A stretch of DNA of 64,000 nucleotides from Auanema rhodensis (taxonomy: Eukaryota > Nematoda > Chromadorea > Rhabditida > Rhabditidae), in NCBI GenBank assembly GCA_964057225.1, contig OZ059895.1, forward strand, positions 6,014,001 through 6,078,000, written 5' to 3'. The notes beneath the pieces are model-generated. The model saw only the letters and a program-made list of their open reading frames with translations. It made no database searches and was not told where the DNA came from. The translations under genes were made by a program, and so were the position numbers. Below are positions 22,942-36,700 of this stretch, piece after piece (the stretch's first letter is position 1; each line of letters begins with the position of its first letter).

Positions 22942-24750
22942 TTTTAATATAAAATAATTCTAATATTACCTGAGTTGTTCGATATTCTGCAGGAAGATCA
23001 TACTCGTCTAGAGTTCCAGGATAGAGAACGCGTAAACATGTACGCAAATTATCACTAAGTTTATATGATATAGATATTAAAAGTTAATATAATTATATAT
23101 AAATACCGTTGGCATTTTTCCAATTGATCATATCCCGGTATTTCACGTGGCATCTTCAATTCATAATATAATGGTCGCGCCATATCCAAATATCGACGAA
23201 TACAGTTATCATACTGAGCTACTGTGCATACGTTAGTTGAATTAACCATATATGAAAAATCACTAAAATAATAAAATAAATATAAATTATAATAATATTG
23301 ATTTGATTATATGTGTTTTCTTACCGGTAACGAAACTGGTCATATGGTAAAAGTTCAGCCATTAATGGATGACACTGACAGAAATGAGTTGCTACCTTAG
23401 AAAGTAAATAATAATATTTTTAATTTTAATATAAAAACCATTATATTGCATAATAAAAGGTTTGTTTCATTTCTTCTAGCCGCTTTCCTATCAGCAGATT
23501 CAGCATCGCCAATAGCTTGACCACACTCCAAACGACGCGTCATACCTCTTTTCTTTAAACAAAATAAATTCTACGATTAAGCATAATATTATAAGTTCAC
23601 CTCTTTCTGCATACGTAAACGAGCTCCTCTTTTGTCGGAAAGACGAATAGGATTTTGTAATTCAGCTGATAATTTTATAATATCAGATCCATTTTCAGCC
23701 AAAAATATATCAATTCCTGGATGATTTGTCATATAGGTATTGGAAAACCATGAATTACGAGAAATCTTCAATTACTATATAGTAATATAATATTACATAA
23801 TATATAAATCACCTGGAAAACCATATGAAATTGACGATGAACTGATGAGCCGTTTTGCCACATTTCATCATTTTGCCAAACCCAGCATAAGCCATTTGTT
23901 GAAGGAAAACGATGTGTCACATATCGACAACAGTCAAAACTGGATAATTCCACATTCTAAATATATAATTATGAATTTATATAAAAAACTTAATCATTTT
24001 ACCTGATAACTACATGAGCTAATCATGCTTTGACATTGATATTGCATTCGATTGATGCTCTCATTACGATTCATAGTTGAGATATATTGAAGAAGAATAT
24101 TATTTCCTTGAAAACATGTTAAGTTAAGTATAAAATAATAATAATAATAGTTTATAATAATTAAAAATTGATAGATAGATGTGTTAAACTAGCCTTGTTC
24201 CATAAAGCTGTTTGAAGCTGGAAAGTAATCCGCTTGTTCTCGCAATGATGGATCTGTCCATTCGCGAAGATACCTGTAATATTATGTAAATTATATTATA
24301 AATTATATTATATAATATTATAATATTACCGTATACTTTGATCTTGTCTTATATTAGAACTGATAGAATTAATACCATCTTGGGAAAATGGCATCCGATT
24401 ACATATAATGATAGCAGGAATATATAGTTGATCAACATTTACACTTAAATAATACACGTGAATATTTAAAATAAAGATTACGTGAGTAGTTAATTAGCAT
24501 ATTATATGAAATGAAAGGTTTTAAAAAAGTTTAAAATAATCTTATATTTAATATTTAATTATTATTCAAAACTTTATAGCATTTTGAATAAGTTTTGTAC
24601 ACAACATTCAACTTACAGCTTGACTTCTTCCTTATACGAATTATCTGTATATCGAAATATGAAGTACAGCGAATGCAAAACAAAAACAGCAAAACAACAA
24701 ACAAGAAGTAGAAGAATGACGAATCCATCACAGATTATCTTACATGACAT
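22364..24750 (-). CDS. divergent DEG/ENaC family channel subunit
   Basis: DEG/ENaC proteins are trimeric plasma-membrane channels, mostly Na+-selective, with two membrane spans and a Cys-rich extracellular domain. The start at 24750 (MSCKIICDG) follows the acceptor-like GTATATTTCAG. TM1 is VILLLLVCCFAVFVLHSLYF. The family motif after TM1 is present as YIPAIIICNRMP (24390-24440), compared with FPAITICN-N-P. The ectodomain has many cysteines and an NGLCWVWQN motif (23890), equivalent to GLCYTFN. TM2 is IGYNLALWFTIGYILWLLFA (22670-22770), where the usual G-x-S filter is replaced by T-I-G. The short cytoplasmic tail ends EVVEVNDG. Introns are short; one holds a (TA)n run. The N-terminal cytoplasmic part is only a few residues long and lacks the usual His-Gly motif, so it may be incomplete or non-standard. 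Confidence 0.85.
22909..22936. repeat. (TA)n microsatellite
   Basis: About 14 TA dinucleotides within an intron of the DEG/ENaC gene. Confidence 0.9.
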
Positions 24751-27700
24751 GCCTGAAATATACCTTTCATTACTTAAAAAAACAAATTATTTCTAAATTT
24801 AAATAACTGTAATAGAAAGAAGAATTTATTTCTAAAGAAAAATTGAAATATATTATTTTCTAAAAGCGTTTAGCAACTCAAATAAAATTTTTTTTCCAAA
24901 TTCTAGTAAATCAGTGCCATTTCAAAAATTATCAAAACCAATCATAGATACATAAATCCCAGCGGGAATTGTTCAAATTATGAACGAGTGAAATGCAAGC
25001 ATATAGTTTTTAAAAAGGAAAAGAAGAAATTGTTCAATTTAGATGAAAAAAATAGAATAAAAATGAAAAGTATAGTATAGAAACATAGATTGATTGAAAA
25101 AAATGTTTTGGTTTTTTTTTTGAAATAAAAAGGAGGAATCAAAGAAAATATTATTATTATTCAAATATAATAACATGTTTAGTTTTCTTAAATATTGGGG
25201 TTAATAGTGAAGAATAATATGAGGTAGCAGCTGGTAATATATATGACCTAAGCATAGAATAGAGAAATGAAGGAAGGTTAAGCTTCATAAAGATTTGATT
25301 TGGATACAATATGTTAATGAAATCAAAATACAAATTTATTATTTTATCTTTAAAAGTAATAATATAAATATCTTCAAGCTTTAATTTATATTTTGTAAGC
25401 AAAAGATAATGCAAAATGCTTTGAAATAATATGATTCAAATCTTTGAGACAAACAAAAAAATGGAAAAAAAACATAGAGAGAGACATCTTGGAAGGATTT
25501 AGAACCGCCAATCGACCAAGAAGCAGCTTTGGTCTCATATCTATCAACGTCAAAATGGCACAAATAAGGAAAAGCTCGCAAAAATACTGAACTCTATGTT
25601 CTGGCTCGGTTTACATAGAGAAATGGCTCTTTCATGTTTAATAGCAACAGAGGTGTGGCTCTACTAATCCTATCATTCAGGTATTCATGAGTTACGAATT
25701 CATAATTAGACCTGTATGATCATATGCTAGTTATGGGTTTTCTCTATATTTCATATATATTTATCTCATTCTCTCTCTCTTTATTTTAATATATTTCTCT
25801 TGCTATTGGAGCTAAGACATGAAGCCAAAAGCCTTAAAGCTGACCACGTCCAAAGCAGCATATCTCATTTCAGTTACCTAATTTGGTAAGTAAACATAGA
25901 ACCATATGAATTTATAAAACAAAGGATTAGCTGATTTCTTATTACTATACTATAGTTAAAGTACTCCTATAGTATTATACCTAACCAAACAGATTTTAAG
26001 GCATGTTGAATCAAAAACGTAAGCCATAGTTGCAATGTCCACCTGACATGCATTCATTTGAACATATCAAGCAAAACATAAAATATTCCGAAAAATCTTT
26101 TTCAAAAATTCAAAAGAAATAAAGTAAAAATAGGGAAAAAAATCTGGAATGGAAAGTTAACTTCATTGGAGCTACTGATCAGATGAGTCACAACATCAGA
26201 AGCTAGGCCACAGAAAATTAGAGAGATCGCAACAGACTTATGCCGATTTAAGATTTACATCTTAAAAGAAACATTTAATGAAATAAATAATAAACAGTTT
26301 TTAGAATTTAAAAAAGTGAAACAAGAAGACTATCACAACATATCAAATAAATTCTATGAGCATCTAGCCTCCGGGTTAAACAAGGAGAATACTGTGTCCA
26401 TGGTGACCACCAGCTCTTCCGCAATTGACCAGAATAATTAGTAGTGGTTGGGTTGTAACAAAGTCGATGGTCAATGAAAGCATTTCAATAAAATAATGGT
26501 CTCTTCACACACTATTGCTTCAGAGCTTAAACTGAATTCTCTTTATATTATTTTAAAATTAGAAAAGTAAAGTTAAATTTTAAATAAAATGTATATAGTT
26601 AGAGTATTAATAAAATGATATAAATATAAAATGAAATAGTAATTGTCAAATGAATAAGTTGAACAAGAATTGGTTTTATAGTAAAACATAAATATTTCAT
26701 AATTATGAATTTATCTCAACATCTAGTTGGATTCATGTAATTTCGCTACAAAGTGTTCAATTGTAAAGACGGAAAACTTTTGCAAACCAAGACACTACCG
26801 GAAACTATTAGTGCGCAAGCTTGAGCCGAAGGACGTTAGTATGAAGTATAAGTAACTTACTAGCATGTATGAAACATTCAAAACTACAACAAGGAAAAGA
26901 TAGAGACGTTCAGAAAAGGGAACATGCATTGCTTCAATACTTTTCAAGAAAACGCGTCGAACAAATTGAGATGAGATGATCGTTCAGCGATAAGATGTCT
27001 CTGAATAGTATACAACCAAATGCATAACATTGAAAGGAAGCGCTTTCATTCCAGTAAAATAAGAATGAACCCTTGCATGTTCAGAAAAAAAAGTTGATTA
27101 TGCGACACAGCATTGTCGGACTATTATTTGAAGCATGGAAAGTCAAATTTATATCAAAATATGAGGATGAAAACATAAAAAATGAAAAAAAAACTTACTT
27201 TTCATCGTTTTTCAGTTACCAATTTGCTATTGTCAAATCAAAAATATCTGAAAAAAAAAGAAAATTAATTTCAAATCATCGAGCAATGAATTGAAAGACA
27301 AATCTTTTAACATAAGCGTATAACTAAGTGAAAGAAATGAAGGTATTTGCACAATTGAAAAGGACACTAGTAGTAGCCAATTAAGAAATTTTCATGCCCA
27401 GTCCATTTCTGGTCTGTGTTCGCATCATATTACCTTATAAGTATAAGTAATGAAGTCCAGTAATTGATATCTTACTTAATTATTATTCTTGAAACTATAC
27501 TTCATATAGTTGACAATATAATTATATAAGTGTTGTTCGAACATGATTAACAATGAAGTTTAAGTCTCCACAACAACTTTTTTATTAGGCTTCCCTCCGA
27601 TAAAAGTAGTTTAATTTAACTGCCATGGTTAACTTCTTCAATAAGTTACAGATAATCTTTTTCAAAAATTCAACAAAGATGAAATATATTTGTATTTCAA

Positions 27701-28409
27701 ATTATAGACATTATGAGATGTCATTGAATTGTTATTCAAATTTTCAATATTAATTTTTTTGGATATTAATGTTATAAGATAAATAATCCTTGTAATCTGA
27801 AGATTATATTTCCATACATTAGATAAAAAAAGTAAAAAGATTTTTATAAATATCAGTTTTAAAGCTTGAAAGATATCATTATCGAAAGTGCATTTCTCTT
27901 CCATATTACTGTTTAGTATACTTAACCCCTGGTAAGTTGCAGTTACTCTGCATAAAGAAAATCGGCCATTTCAAACTTTGTGCTTTCCAGTTTTACTCAT
28001 TTACAAACTCGATATTTCCGAAATATTACACAAGACAGTTAATAATTCAGCAGGTCGAAGCTTTCAATTCAAATCGAACTAAAATTGTATTTGATTCATA
28101 TTGGTAACAACGCGGAAGATTACGTATGATATTAAATGGCTTAATGTTTGAAAATAATATTTTTTTAAGGATACGTTGCTTTTCACTGATATGTTCTTAA
28201 AACTTTACTTCAAACTGATTGTTTAGTTACTTTAGTTTGTATCCATTTTCTCTAAATTACTATCTTCCAATATTATAAGCCATCGAGCTCCAATCGTTTA
28301 ATGAATAAATTCCCGATTTCGGTAAAAATAAGCCACTTTAATTTTAAATTATTTTTCATCGCTTAGACAACAAAAATTGTTAACAAAATTAATAAGAAAT
28401 AATTTTAGA
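24751..28409. other. 3.7 kb AT-rich spacer between divergent genes
   Basis: The region lies between the 5' ends of the DEG/ENaC gene (-) and MED18 (+). Open frames at 25157-25414 (-), 25381-25581 (-), 27073-27294 (+) and 27662-27904 (-) are short, of AT-driven composition and unlike any family I know. I found no tRNA, snRNA or SL RNA. It presumably holds promoters and 5' UTRs. Confidence 0.5.
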
Positions 28410-29394
28410 ATGGACACAACTGAAGATGAAAACTTTGATGCTCCAATGGTAAGAGTTTTCTTTCTTTTTCTGAATTCTTTCCAATTATTAAGGTGGGAAC
28501 CAAAGCAGCCTTAACAACAATGCCTTACCAAACCCAAGAATGTATTTTGTATGGTTCTGTACATCAAGATTTTGTTGCTGTATTGTTGTCAATTTCTTCT
28601 GTATAAAATTGAAAAATTGAAGGATCTTGAGCGAAGGCTGGCTGGTTTATGCGACCATGGGTCTACAGATTTTCATGAGCATGAAATGAGCTTCAGCTTG
28701 AAAACTGGTATTAGTAACGACCCTGATGTATGTATTAGGTAAATATTTGCATATCATATAGTAACTCTTTAACTGATAATAAGGCTGAGAAGACGTTTCA
28801 ATCTGGAGAACAATAGTTCGCATCAAAATCTATGGCAATTCAGATATATTGGAGGTGTTTATTTATATTAAGGCTAATGCATAATTAAGTATTTTAAGGT
28901 CCGGAACCCGATCAGAAATGTCCTGTCATAGTAAGAAAAGTAATTGATTCAATAACTTACTCGTATAACATGATGGAGTTTGTAAAAACAATTGGTAAAG
29001 CCTCATGAACAGTTATTGAATGCTTATATATCTGCTTCAGGTTTGAGAATGGATTATGAATTTATTGCTAAAGGCACAGCGTACACTTGTGGAAAAATTA
29101 AAATTGTTGTTAGTTCTCTTCAAAAATCCGAAAAGGTACTTTGTTAAATTTTTTTCTATTCCTATTATTGTACAATCAGGCTGGAAATTATGATAATCTG
29201 AAACGCTTATTGGAGTCTTATTTGGTGGAAATGAGCATAAGTTTGCCTGATAGTTCCGAATATACCCAGGTTTTGATATTTCTGTTCAATTAAGAAATAC
29301 CAAAGTGTTTTAGGCTGCCAAACAGTTACGTGATTTTGCTGACCAACTTTTACCCCTTGTTGAAATGCAGAAAGTAGATTATTTCAGAAAATAA
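28410..29394 (+). CDS. mdt-18: Mediator subunit 18
   Basis: MED18 belongs to the head module of Mediator, which links activators to RNA polymerase II. Eight exons join in frame: 28410-28448, 28493-28579, 28623-28738, 28784-28854, 28899-28994, 29041-29135, 29180-29269 and 29314-29394, giving 224 residues (human 208). Family signatures are ECILYGSV near the N-terminus, RRLAGLCDHG (human HRLRGLCDN), HEHEMSFSL, LWQFRYIGGPE (human WHLRYLGQPE), TIGLRMDYEFIAKG (human MGFRMDHEFVAKG), SYLVEMSI and LRDFADQLLPLVEMQKVD at the C-terminus. The start directly follows AATTTTAG. The gene is followed 152 bases later by DBR1 on the same strand, which suggests co-transcription. Confidence 0.95.
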
Positions 29395-29546
29395 TTTCAT
29401 TAATTTATAATTTTGTGCATTCATGATCTCTCAATTGAATATTTATATATTTTTTTTGTTTAAATCATTCCGATTTCGGTATTATGAACAATGCGAGTAA
29501 ACTTTAACTTGTACATTTCAAATTATTTCCTTTAGAAGAATTGCAA
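29395..29546 (+). other. MED18-DBR1 intercistronic gap
   Basis: A 152-base AT-rich gap ending in the acceptor TTTCCTTTAG (29526-29535), 11 bases before the DBR1 ATG. It includes a T-run near 29450. The spacing is typical of nematode operons. Confidence 0.55.
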
Positions 29547-31634
29547 ATGTCAGATCCTAACGAGATTACCATGGATCACAATAATGTAACTCAGACAGTT
29601 GCTGAAGATAATCAAACATCTCATCCTGAAGATCTCAAGGAACATATTCAAACTCAAGAAGTATCTGGTATTCTTATTGTCTAGAATCCAATTTACTCTA
29701 TAAATGTCTAGATGGTAAAAAAAAACTGAAAATTGCTGTAGCAGGATGTTCTCATGGAGAAATGGATAAGATTTATGCCGCTCTTGCTGAACTTGAAGCT
29801 GAGCATAATTTTAAGTATGATCTCCTTATTTGCTGTGGTGACTTTCAGGTTAAATTGTCTGGAAAATAACATATTTCTCAATTTCTTAAGGCAGTTCGAA
29901 ATTACGGTGATTTAGCTCATATGCATGTACCAGACAAGTTCAAATCTTTACAAACTTTTTACAAATATTATTCTGGTGAAAAGGTGATTCCTTCATCTAT
30001 TTACTATAAAATCAGCAAACTTTAGGTAGCACCCATACTCACTGTATTTGTTGGAGGAAATCATGAGGCATCCGGCTACTTATCTGAACTTCCATATGGG
30101 GGTTGGGTTGCACCTCGAATTTATTATATGGGGTTTTCGAATGTCATCAAGTATGTTATCATAATTAATTTTAGTAATAGTTATATGTAATAGATTTGCT
30201 GGTTTGAGAATTGGTGGTTTATCTGGTATTTTCAAATCTAACGACTTTCACAAAGGTGTTTAACATAGGCTTCCACTTCATTTAGTTTTCTGTTAAGGTC
30301 ACTACGAAAGACCACCCTATCAAGATGATCGTTCTGACATGATCTCAGCTTATCATGTTCGAAACTTTGATATATGGAGGTTAAAACAGCTAAAACCCGT
30401 AGAAAGTTGTGATCGAAAAGTATACTCTTTTGTAATAATTTGATAAATTTGAACTTTTGAGAATTCCTTGGATATAATGATCACTCATGATTGGCCATGT
30501 GGCATAACCGATTATGGAGATGTTGATGTTCTTCTTCGTATAAAACCGTTTTTCAAAGACGACATCGAAAATGGTAGATTAGGCAATCCTGCCACGATGA
30601 CTCTTCTACATGTAAGCTGAATTTTCTACATAAATCAAAACATATTCGAAATGTTCAGGATATAAAGCCTCGTTACTGGTTATCAGCTCATTTGCATGTT
30701 ATGTTTGCCGCTTTTGTTCCCCATGTCGCGAAAGAAGGAGAACGTACCCCCGAGCCAACTCGGTTTCTCTCTCTGGATAAGCCTATTCCCAGAAGACATT
30801 TCTTACACGTTCATATATATATTTGGTGTGTTACTTTTGAACATTATTATATTTTAGACTTTGGAGATAGAAGTAGACGAGAACGCACCGCTGAAACTTG
30901 AATATGATGCTCATTGGTTGGCCATTCTCAAAAGCACGGATCATTTAACTTCGACTGACCCTCGGGTTTATATTTCGTATTTTTATTTTAAAGTTTCAAC
31001 GTATTTTAGCCAGCTCATATGCCTTCAGTACATAGCAGTGAAAGATTTGACTTCCGGCCAACAGAGGAAGAGTTAAATGCTATTGAAACACTAGGTGATC
31101 GGACAATCCCAGAGAACTTCCGTGCTACTGCTCCACCAATTAAGCAATTAACTTCCGAAATGAGGCATAATTCAACACCAAGCCTGTTTTACAAGTTGAC
31201 ATTGTTTTCTTGGCACATAAATTCGAATATATTCCAGAAATCCACAGTCTACTGAGTTTTGCAATTGGCTATCTATAACAGATATAAATCAAAAGCTCAT
31301 TGAACAGAATCCTAATGGTGTAGGAACTGCAAACTATTTAACTAATATAGACGATGCAGACATGGCAGATTCTAATGAAATTCGAATAGATGATGATGTA
31401 ATTCATATTTTGAAAACAAAACAGTAATGATTCAATCATATATAGGTGTTTGATGGTGAAGACTTCGTCATCGATACTCGTCCTACAACGGCCTTACTTC
31501 CAAATGAAGGAGACAATCCACCCAACACCTACTTGGATGATTTTCAAGCGCCGTCCTGGAAAGGATCTAAATCATCGGATAATTGTGAAGAATTAACGCT
31601 GAAAAGAAGAAAGGTTGATATTGAAGACCAATAG
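29547..31634 (+). CDS. dbr-1: RNA lariat debranching enzyme DBR1
   Basis: DBR1 hydrolyses the 2'-5' bond of excised intron lariats in the nucleus so that they can be degraded. The metallophosphoesterase motifs are all present: [13 protein letters not shown] (with the metal-site Cys and the HG), [60 protein letters not shown] and [13 protein letters not shown]. The C-terminal DBR1 domain follows, then a variable acidic tail with a basic KRRK stretch, which may be a nuclear signal. Exon 1 (29547-29667) and the start of exon 2 give about 45 hydrophilic residues before the catalytic core; most DBR1 proteins begin almost at the core. About a dozen exons are present. The gap after MED18 is 152 bases. 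Confidence 0.95.
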
Positions 31635-32238
31635 CAATCGTGTTGTTTTAATTGCTGATTGAGATAAATATGTTTTCTCAAAATTCATTTTTCCTTCTTT
31701 TCATTATAAATTGCGGTTCATAACTAACATAAATTGAAAATTAAAAAAACAAAAATAGTAAATATACATTGCATATGCCATTGGTTGTCTATAGAATACT
31801 TTCAAAGTAGTATTGAACTTTTATGGTCATAATAAGATGGTGTTTTCGTTCATTTAGAAATCGTTAATTAATGCTAAAGTAGAAATGCGCACGTTTCAAA
31901 GACATTTCAATGTATCCATAACCTATCTAATTTTCATTCTCATGTGATTCCTGAGATGAAACACATTAGGAAGCAATAGAAAAGATCATATGTTTCGTTA
32001 AGAACAGATATTTAGAAATAACTGCGCCCCTTTTGCGTACGCCTGTTCGATATTCCACGCCTCCCACCTTTTTGGTGTTTGGTAGCATATATTTTGAAAA
32101 CTATATTTCTTTTTACCCTCTGAATTTTCTTTTTAGGCGATTTTCATAGATATGCGATTCCATGCTTAATTTTGTACTCACGTTGCTAAACCTTTATTTT
32201 TAAATGAAAGTTATGTGTATTATTATAAAATTGTAGAC
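31635..32238 (+). other. DBR1-CK2 beta intergenic region
   Basis: A 604-base AT-rich gap with no gene seen. It ends in AAAATTGTAG two bases before the next ATG, a possible trans-splice acceptor. The length leaves room for a separate promoter. Confidence 0.5.
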
Positions 32239-33266
32239 ATGAGCAGCTCAGAGGAGGTTAGCTGGATTACTTGGTTCTGTGGTCTCCGTGGGAATGAATT
32301 TTTTTGTGAGGTATAATCGAGTTGTTCTAACATTGCCCTATTTTGTTTTGTGTAGGTAGATGAAGAGTATATTCAAGACAGATTCAATTTAACTGGATTA
32401 AACGAGCAAGTTCCTAAATACCGTCAAGCCCTCGACATGATTTTAGACCTTGAACCAGGTTTTTATTTTTTCCATTTTTTATGAATTGAACATAAACTAC
32501 AGAAGATGATATAGATGAGAATCAAACAGCTACGGATCTAGTTGAACAAGCAGCTGAAATGCTTTATGGTCTTATTCATGCTCGTTACATTTTGACTAAT
32601 CGAGGAATTTCTCAAGTATGCTTTCTGTATAACTATTTTTATAAGCATTTTGTAATTAGATGGTAGAGAAATGGCGCGATCATGATTTTGGAGTATGTCC
32701 TCGTGTGTATTGTGAAAATCAAGCTATGCTTCCAATTGGTTTGTGCCCTCAGTTAAATTTTCTTGAATTCCTATTGTTTGCAGGTTTGTCTGATGTGCCA
32801 GGTGAGGCTATGGTGAAATTGTATTGTCCTCGTTGCTGCGATGTGTAAGTTGCATATTAACGCTTTCAGAAATATTTCTGTTTCTTAGATATGTCCCTCG
32901 TTCTACACGCCATCAACATACTGATGGCAGTTATTTCGGTACCGGTTTCCCTCATATGCTCTTCTTCGTACATCCCGAGTTTCGTCCAAGTAAATGTGCT
33001 ACTCAATTCGTGCCTAGGTAAAAGAGAGTTTCACTTCCGTTAAATTTTTATTTTCATTCAGACTTTATGGCTTCAAAATTCACCCTACAGCTTATGCTTT
33101 ACAAAATAGGCATGCACCGTTTATACCGGTAAAAGTTTATTAATTTTGAGAGGTTAATTATTTATTTATTTACTTTTAGCACCAACTTTCAACACAACAG
33201 CCCATTCAATCTTTAACTCCAGCACAAAACGAAAGTTCTGGAGCACAGTTTTCCTACGGTGTTTAA
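32239..33266 (+). CDS. kin-10: casein kinase II regulatory (beta) subunit
   Basis: CK2 beta dimerises and carries two catalytic alpha subunits, and helps choose substrates of this Ser/Thr kinase. Exons 32239-32310, 32356-32458, 32503-32615, 32660-32738, 32784-32844, 32889-33017, 33062-33128 and 33180-33266 give 236 residues (human 215). The N-terminus has the autophosphorylation start [20 protein letters not shown], then [14 protein letters not shown]. The four zinc-binding cysteines are seen in CPRVYC and [24 protein letters not shown] and [15 protein letters not shown] complete the core. The C-terminal 35-40 residues are Gln/Pro/Ser-rich and vary in the family. This is a typical gene with no oddities. 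Confidence 0.97.
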
Positions 33267-33770
33267 TTTATGGTTTGCATAACAGAAATTGCTGTAACAT
33301 CTTGTTTTCTTGTTATATTCACTATAGTTATCTTTTCCTCGTCATGGATGATTCTGTACGAAAAATGAACATTCGAAAGAATTTCCGTTATTGTGTACTT
33401 CGGTTTGAAAATAAATTTTTGAAGATGCTTAATTAAATGAATCAATGTGAATCACTAATTCTAAACTTTAAATTAATAATAAACAATGAAGCACATATTA
33501 CAATATGCACTAGTTTTTATAACATGATCAAACATAATATCTTTATAACAATACAAGAAATCGATCACATATATAATTTCTGGCATCATATCCAATGCTT
33601 CGCATCGCTTTGCATGTTGTTTACGTACTTGTAAACGCAGTGCAACTCATGCTTTCTCTCAATCACATGCTAACTTATTGCCATCATAAGACCTCATGTC
33701 GATATCGCTTCTTTTGTTCTTTCTTTATTTTTGATACAATAAGTTTATCTGTTTTCAGATAGCTCTAGAT
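33267..33770 (+). other. CK2 beta-PHAF1 intergenic region
   Basis: A 504-base AT-rich gap with no gene seen. It ends with the acceptor TGTTTTCAG at 33758, 12 bases before the PHAF1 ATG. Confidence 0.5.
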
Positions 33771-36700
33771 ATGACTGCTTCTGCCAAGGAAAGTCTCCTT
33801 GAATTTGAGGTAAGTTGGAATTATTAAGTCTATTATTAAAACATTTTGGTCACCACTGAAGAAAGAAAAAATATTATATTACATTTCAGGTTATTCCCGA
33901 AAAGGGGCTAACGAACCCTAATATAGAATTCACACTAGGCATGCCCATTAATCAGGTTTTTTTTGTTAAGTTTATGCTTGTTCAGTTATCAATTGCAGGT
34001 TATAAGTATGTTATTAAAAACTAGAATGATTCAGAACATAAAATTCTACTATTCTCGTAAGGTAGGGACTTATAGTTGTTTTTATTGTTTTTATTTATTA
34101 TTTTAAGGATCCCTTTTCAAAAGAAATTTGTTTAATCCTAGACTCTAACGGCATTAATTTATATTTTGATCCCTCCTCACAGCTTCTTCGCGTAGGTGTT
34201 CATTTTGTTTGTCGCAATTGATTTTTGAAAATTTCAGTCTATCGTTGTAAATGATTTCAGCAAGATAATATTAACATACAAGTACGATATTTAATTTCTT
34301 TCTTTAATTAACTATTTTCTTGTAGTCAAAAACCCTTTTCTTTGCCTGATGCCGAAGTTACTCTTGATAGATTAGATCAATGTTTTGGCTCTACAGTACC
34401 TGGAGGTTGGTTTTCATATACATCAGTTTTTCTTATTTTTTATATTCTTTTTTTTTCTAGTATACGATGAGCAACAAAAGCTATATGTACAGTTTTGGCC
34501 TGGTCTTTCATTTGTTTTTCCTAATAATGTAGGAATGCATGTTGCCGTAAGTTTCAGCTACTCTTGTTATTCGATTCATATATTATGTTTAGCCTGGTTT
34601 TGGGCAACAGCTTTCTTCTCTACAGTACGCGGCTCAACCAAAACTTGTCAGCATGTCTATATTTAAGGGCGCTTCTCCTAATAAGATGGAGTAGGTTTCA
34701 CTATATGACTTATTTTTAAATTAAATGAATTTTTTTATTCTAATTTTGTTAAAGAGATGTCGAGATGCCAATGTCCTCGTATTGTGGTCAGAATAAGATT
34801 AATAGCATAAAATGTGATCTTAATAGGATTGAAAATGGTTTCGAGATCAGTTTTGCCACTCAAGGTAAGTATTGATGAGATTTATTAAAATTCAAAGTTT
34901 GTTTCACTCAAGTTTTTCTTATTTATCTCTTCTAGTTTTTATCTAAAAATAATAAACATATTTTCAAACACCATGAAAAAGTTATTTTATTCAACCCATT
35001 CATTTTAATCTGTTTGACGCGATTTCCTTTTTTTTTATTAAATGGAAGTTGCTTAATTGATTAGGTGACTAGTTCGTTTTAAATTACTTTTTTTTTTTAC
35101 AGAGATTCATAGTTTGGGGCAATGTGATTTAGTTCGTATGACAAAAACCATAAAGTTTGGAGATACTGTAGCTGTATGTTTTTTTGTTTCCTATTTCTAT
35201 TTTGTATTTTATGTTTCATTTTTAATCAATCTATCTATTTATAGACTGTTTTATCTGCGCTGGGCGCACCATCTAAAGTATTTTATAAAAGTGAAGACAA
35301 AATGTCTATTCATCGACTTGAAGGCAACAAAGAAACATATAAGGGGCATTTGCCTCACTTTTTCTTCAATTATTTCTCAATGGGAATGGTGGGTTTATTT
35401 TTTAGTTACCTTATTAGTTAATATTATGGAGGTTGACTTCTAATTAAGTCTGTATATTTATGGTTATTCGGGTTAAAGGCGTCATAATCTCATGTTCTGA
35501 AGCCATTTTCTTGCGGGTTATTAGCTATAATTAGGATTGTATGCCCGATTAGGCTGCCCTTCGTTCATCTGTGCTGCTCTAAATATCCTGGCAGTATCTC
35601 AGCATCTAATATAGACTGCTGTATTGTCGGTTTCAATTAAGTAAGGTGCCAGCTGTTTTGCGCAATTGCCTTACCCCGGATTCAGGAAGGAGAGTCGATT
35701 TTTAAATGACCACCAATAGACAGCTAGTAGTTGTTTATTGTATGACAACGAAGAACAAAAAAAGAGACAACCTCTAATTAGCTATGCACAAGGATAGAAA
35801 GAACCTTTAGCTCGCTCTATTATTGGCAGATCACCTTGCGTTTCGTATGGAGCAAGTAGTAAATGCCACTTTTGTGTTGTAGAAACTAAACAAATAGTTC
35901 TTTAGTACAATTTTACATAAAATTCTGCCTTATAAGCGAAAATACTAATAAAATAATCTTTATTCTTATGACTATGTACAAATATATTTTCATGTATATA
36001 CATATAGTTTTTAAATCTCCAAAATGAGAATAGGAATGTGTTATATACCAAAATAAGAAACATCGCAAAATTTTGCTGGCGGCGGGGGCAATGGTGGATC
36101 TGTGGGAAGACTAATCATACAACTACTGGGAGAGCTCGATGTGATATGATCTGTTGTTAGTGGAGTTTGCGAATATTCTCTAGTGACATAGCTTCCTTTA
36201 TATTGCCGTTCTCGCAAGTAATACAGACAGAATAGTAAAACTGTGAGAGTCATTGCTGTGATTAGAATTCCAGCTAATAGAATTAGTAGTTCGCTACTCT
36301 GAGCTAAATCGTAACTAGCTCCAAGAATAATGGCACAATCATTGATCTAAAATATTAAAATATAGTTTACCATTTTTGCGGTTCAACTGAGACATTATTA
36401 TATTAGGCCGATTTCGTTTTAAAGAATCAAGTAGCCGTAAAATATAATAAGACAACTTACTCCTTCGACTTGAAGTACAGCTTGACCTCTAACAAGCTTA
36501 GGCTGCATGCATTGAACGTGCTGGTAATTAAGAGCGTGCCTTAGGTAGAATCTGTTCTTCATATGACTTTGTATCCGCTTGATCGAACATGTGCAGTCCC
36601 AGGGGTTGGCATGTAGATAAACCTGACAAAGGATATGTAACTGATTAATGTAAGTAGTGCCACTAACCTTTTCTTGTTTATCGATGAAATCCATAATATC

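Noticed and set aside
25157-25581. Two minus-strand frames in the large spacer
   Set aside because: AT-driven composition and no homology; not supported as genes.
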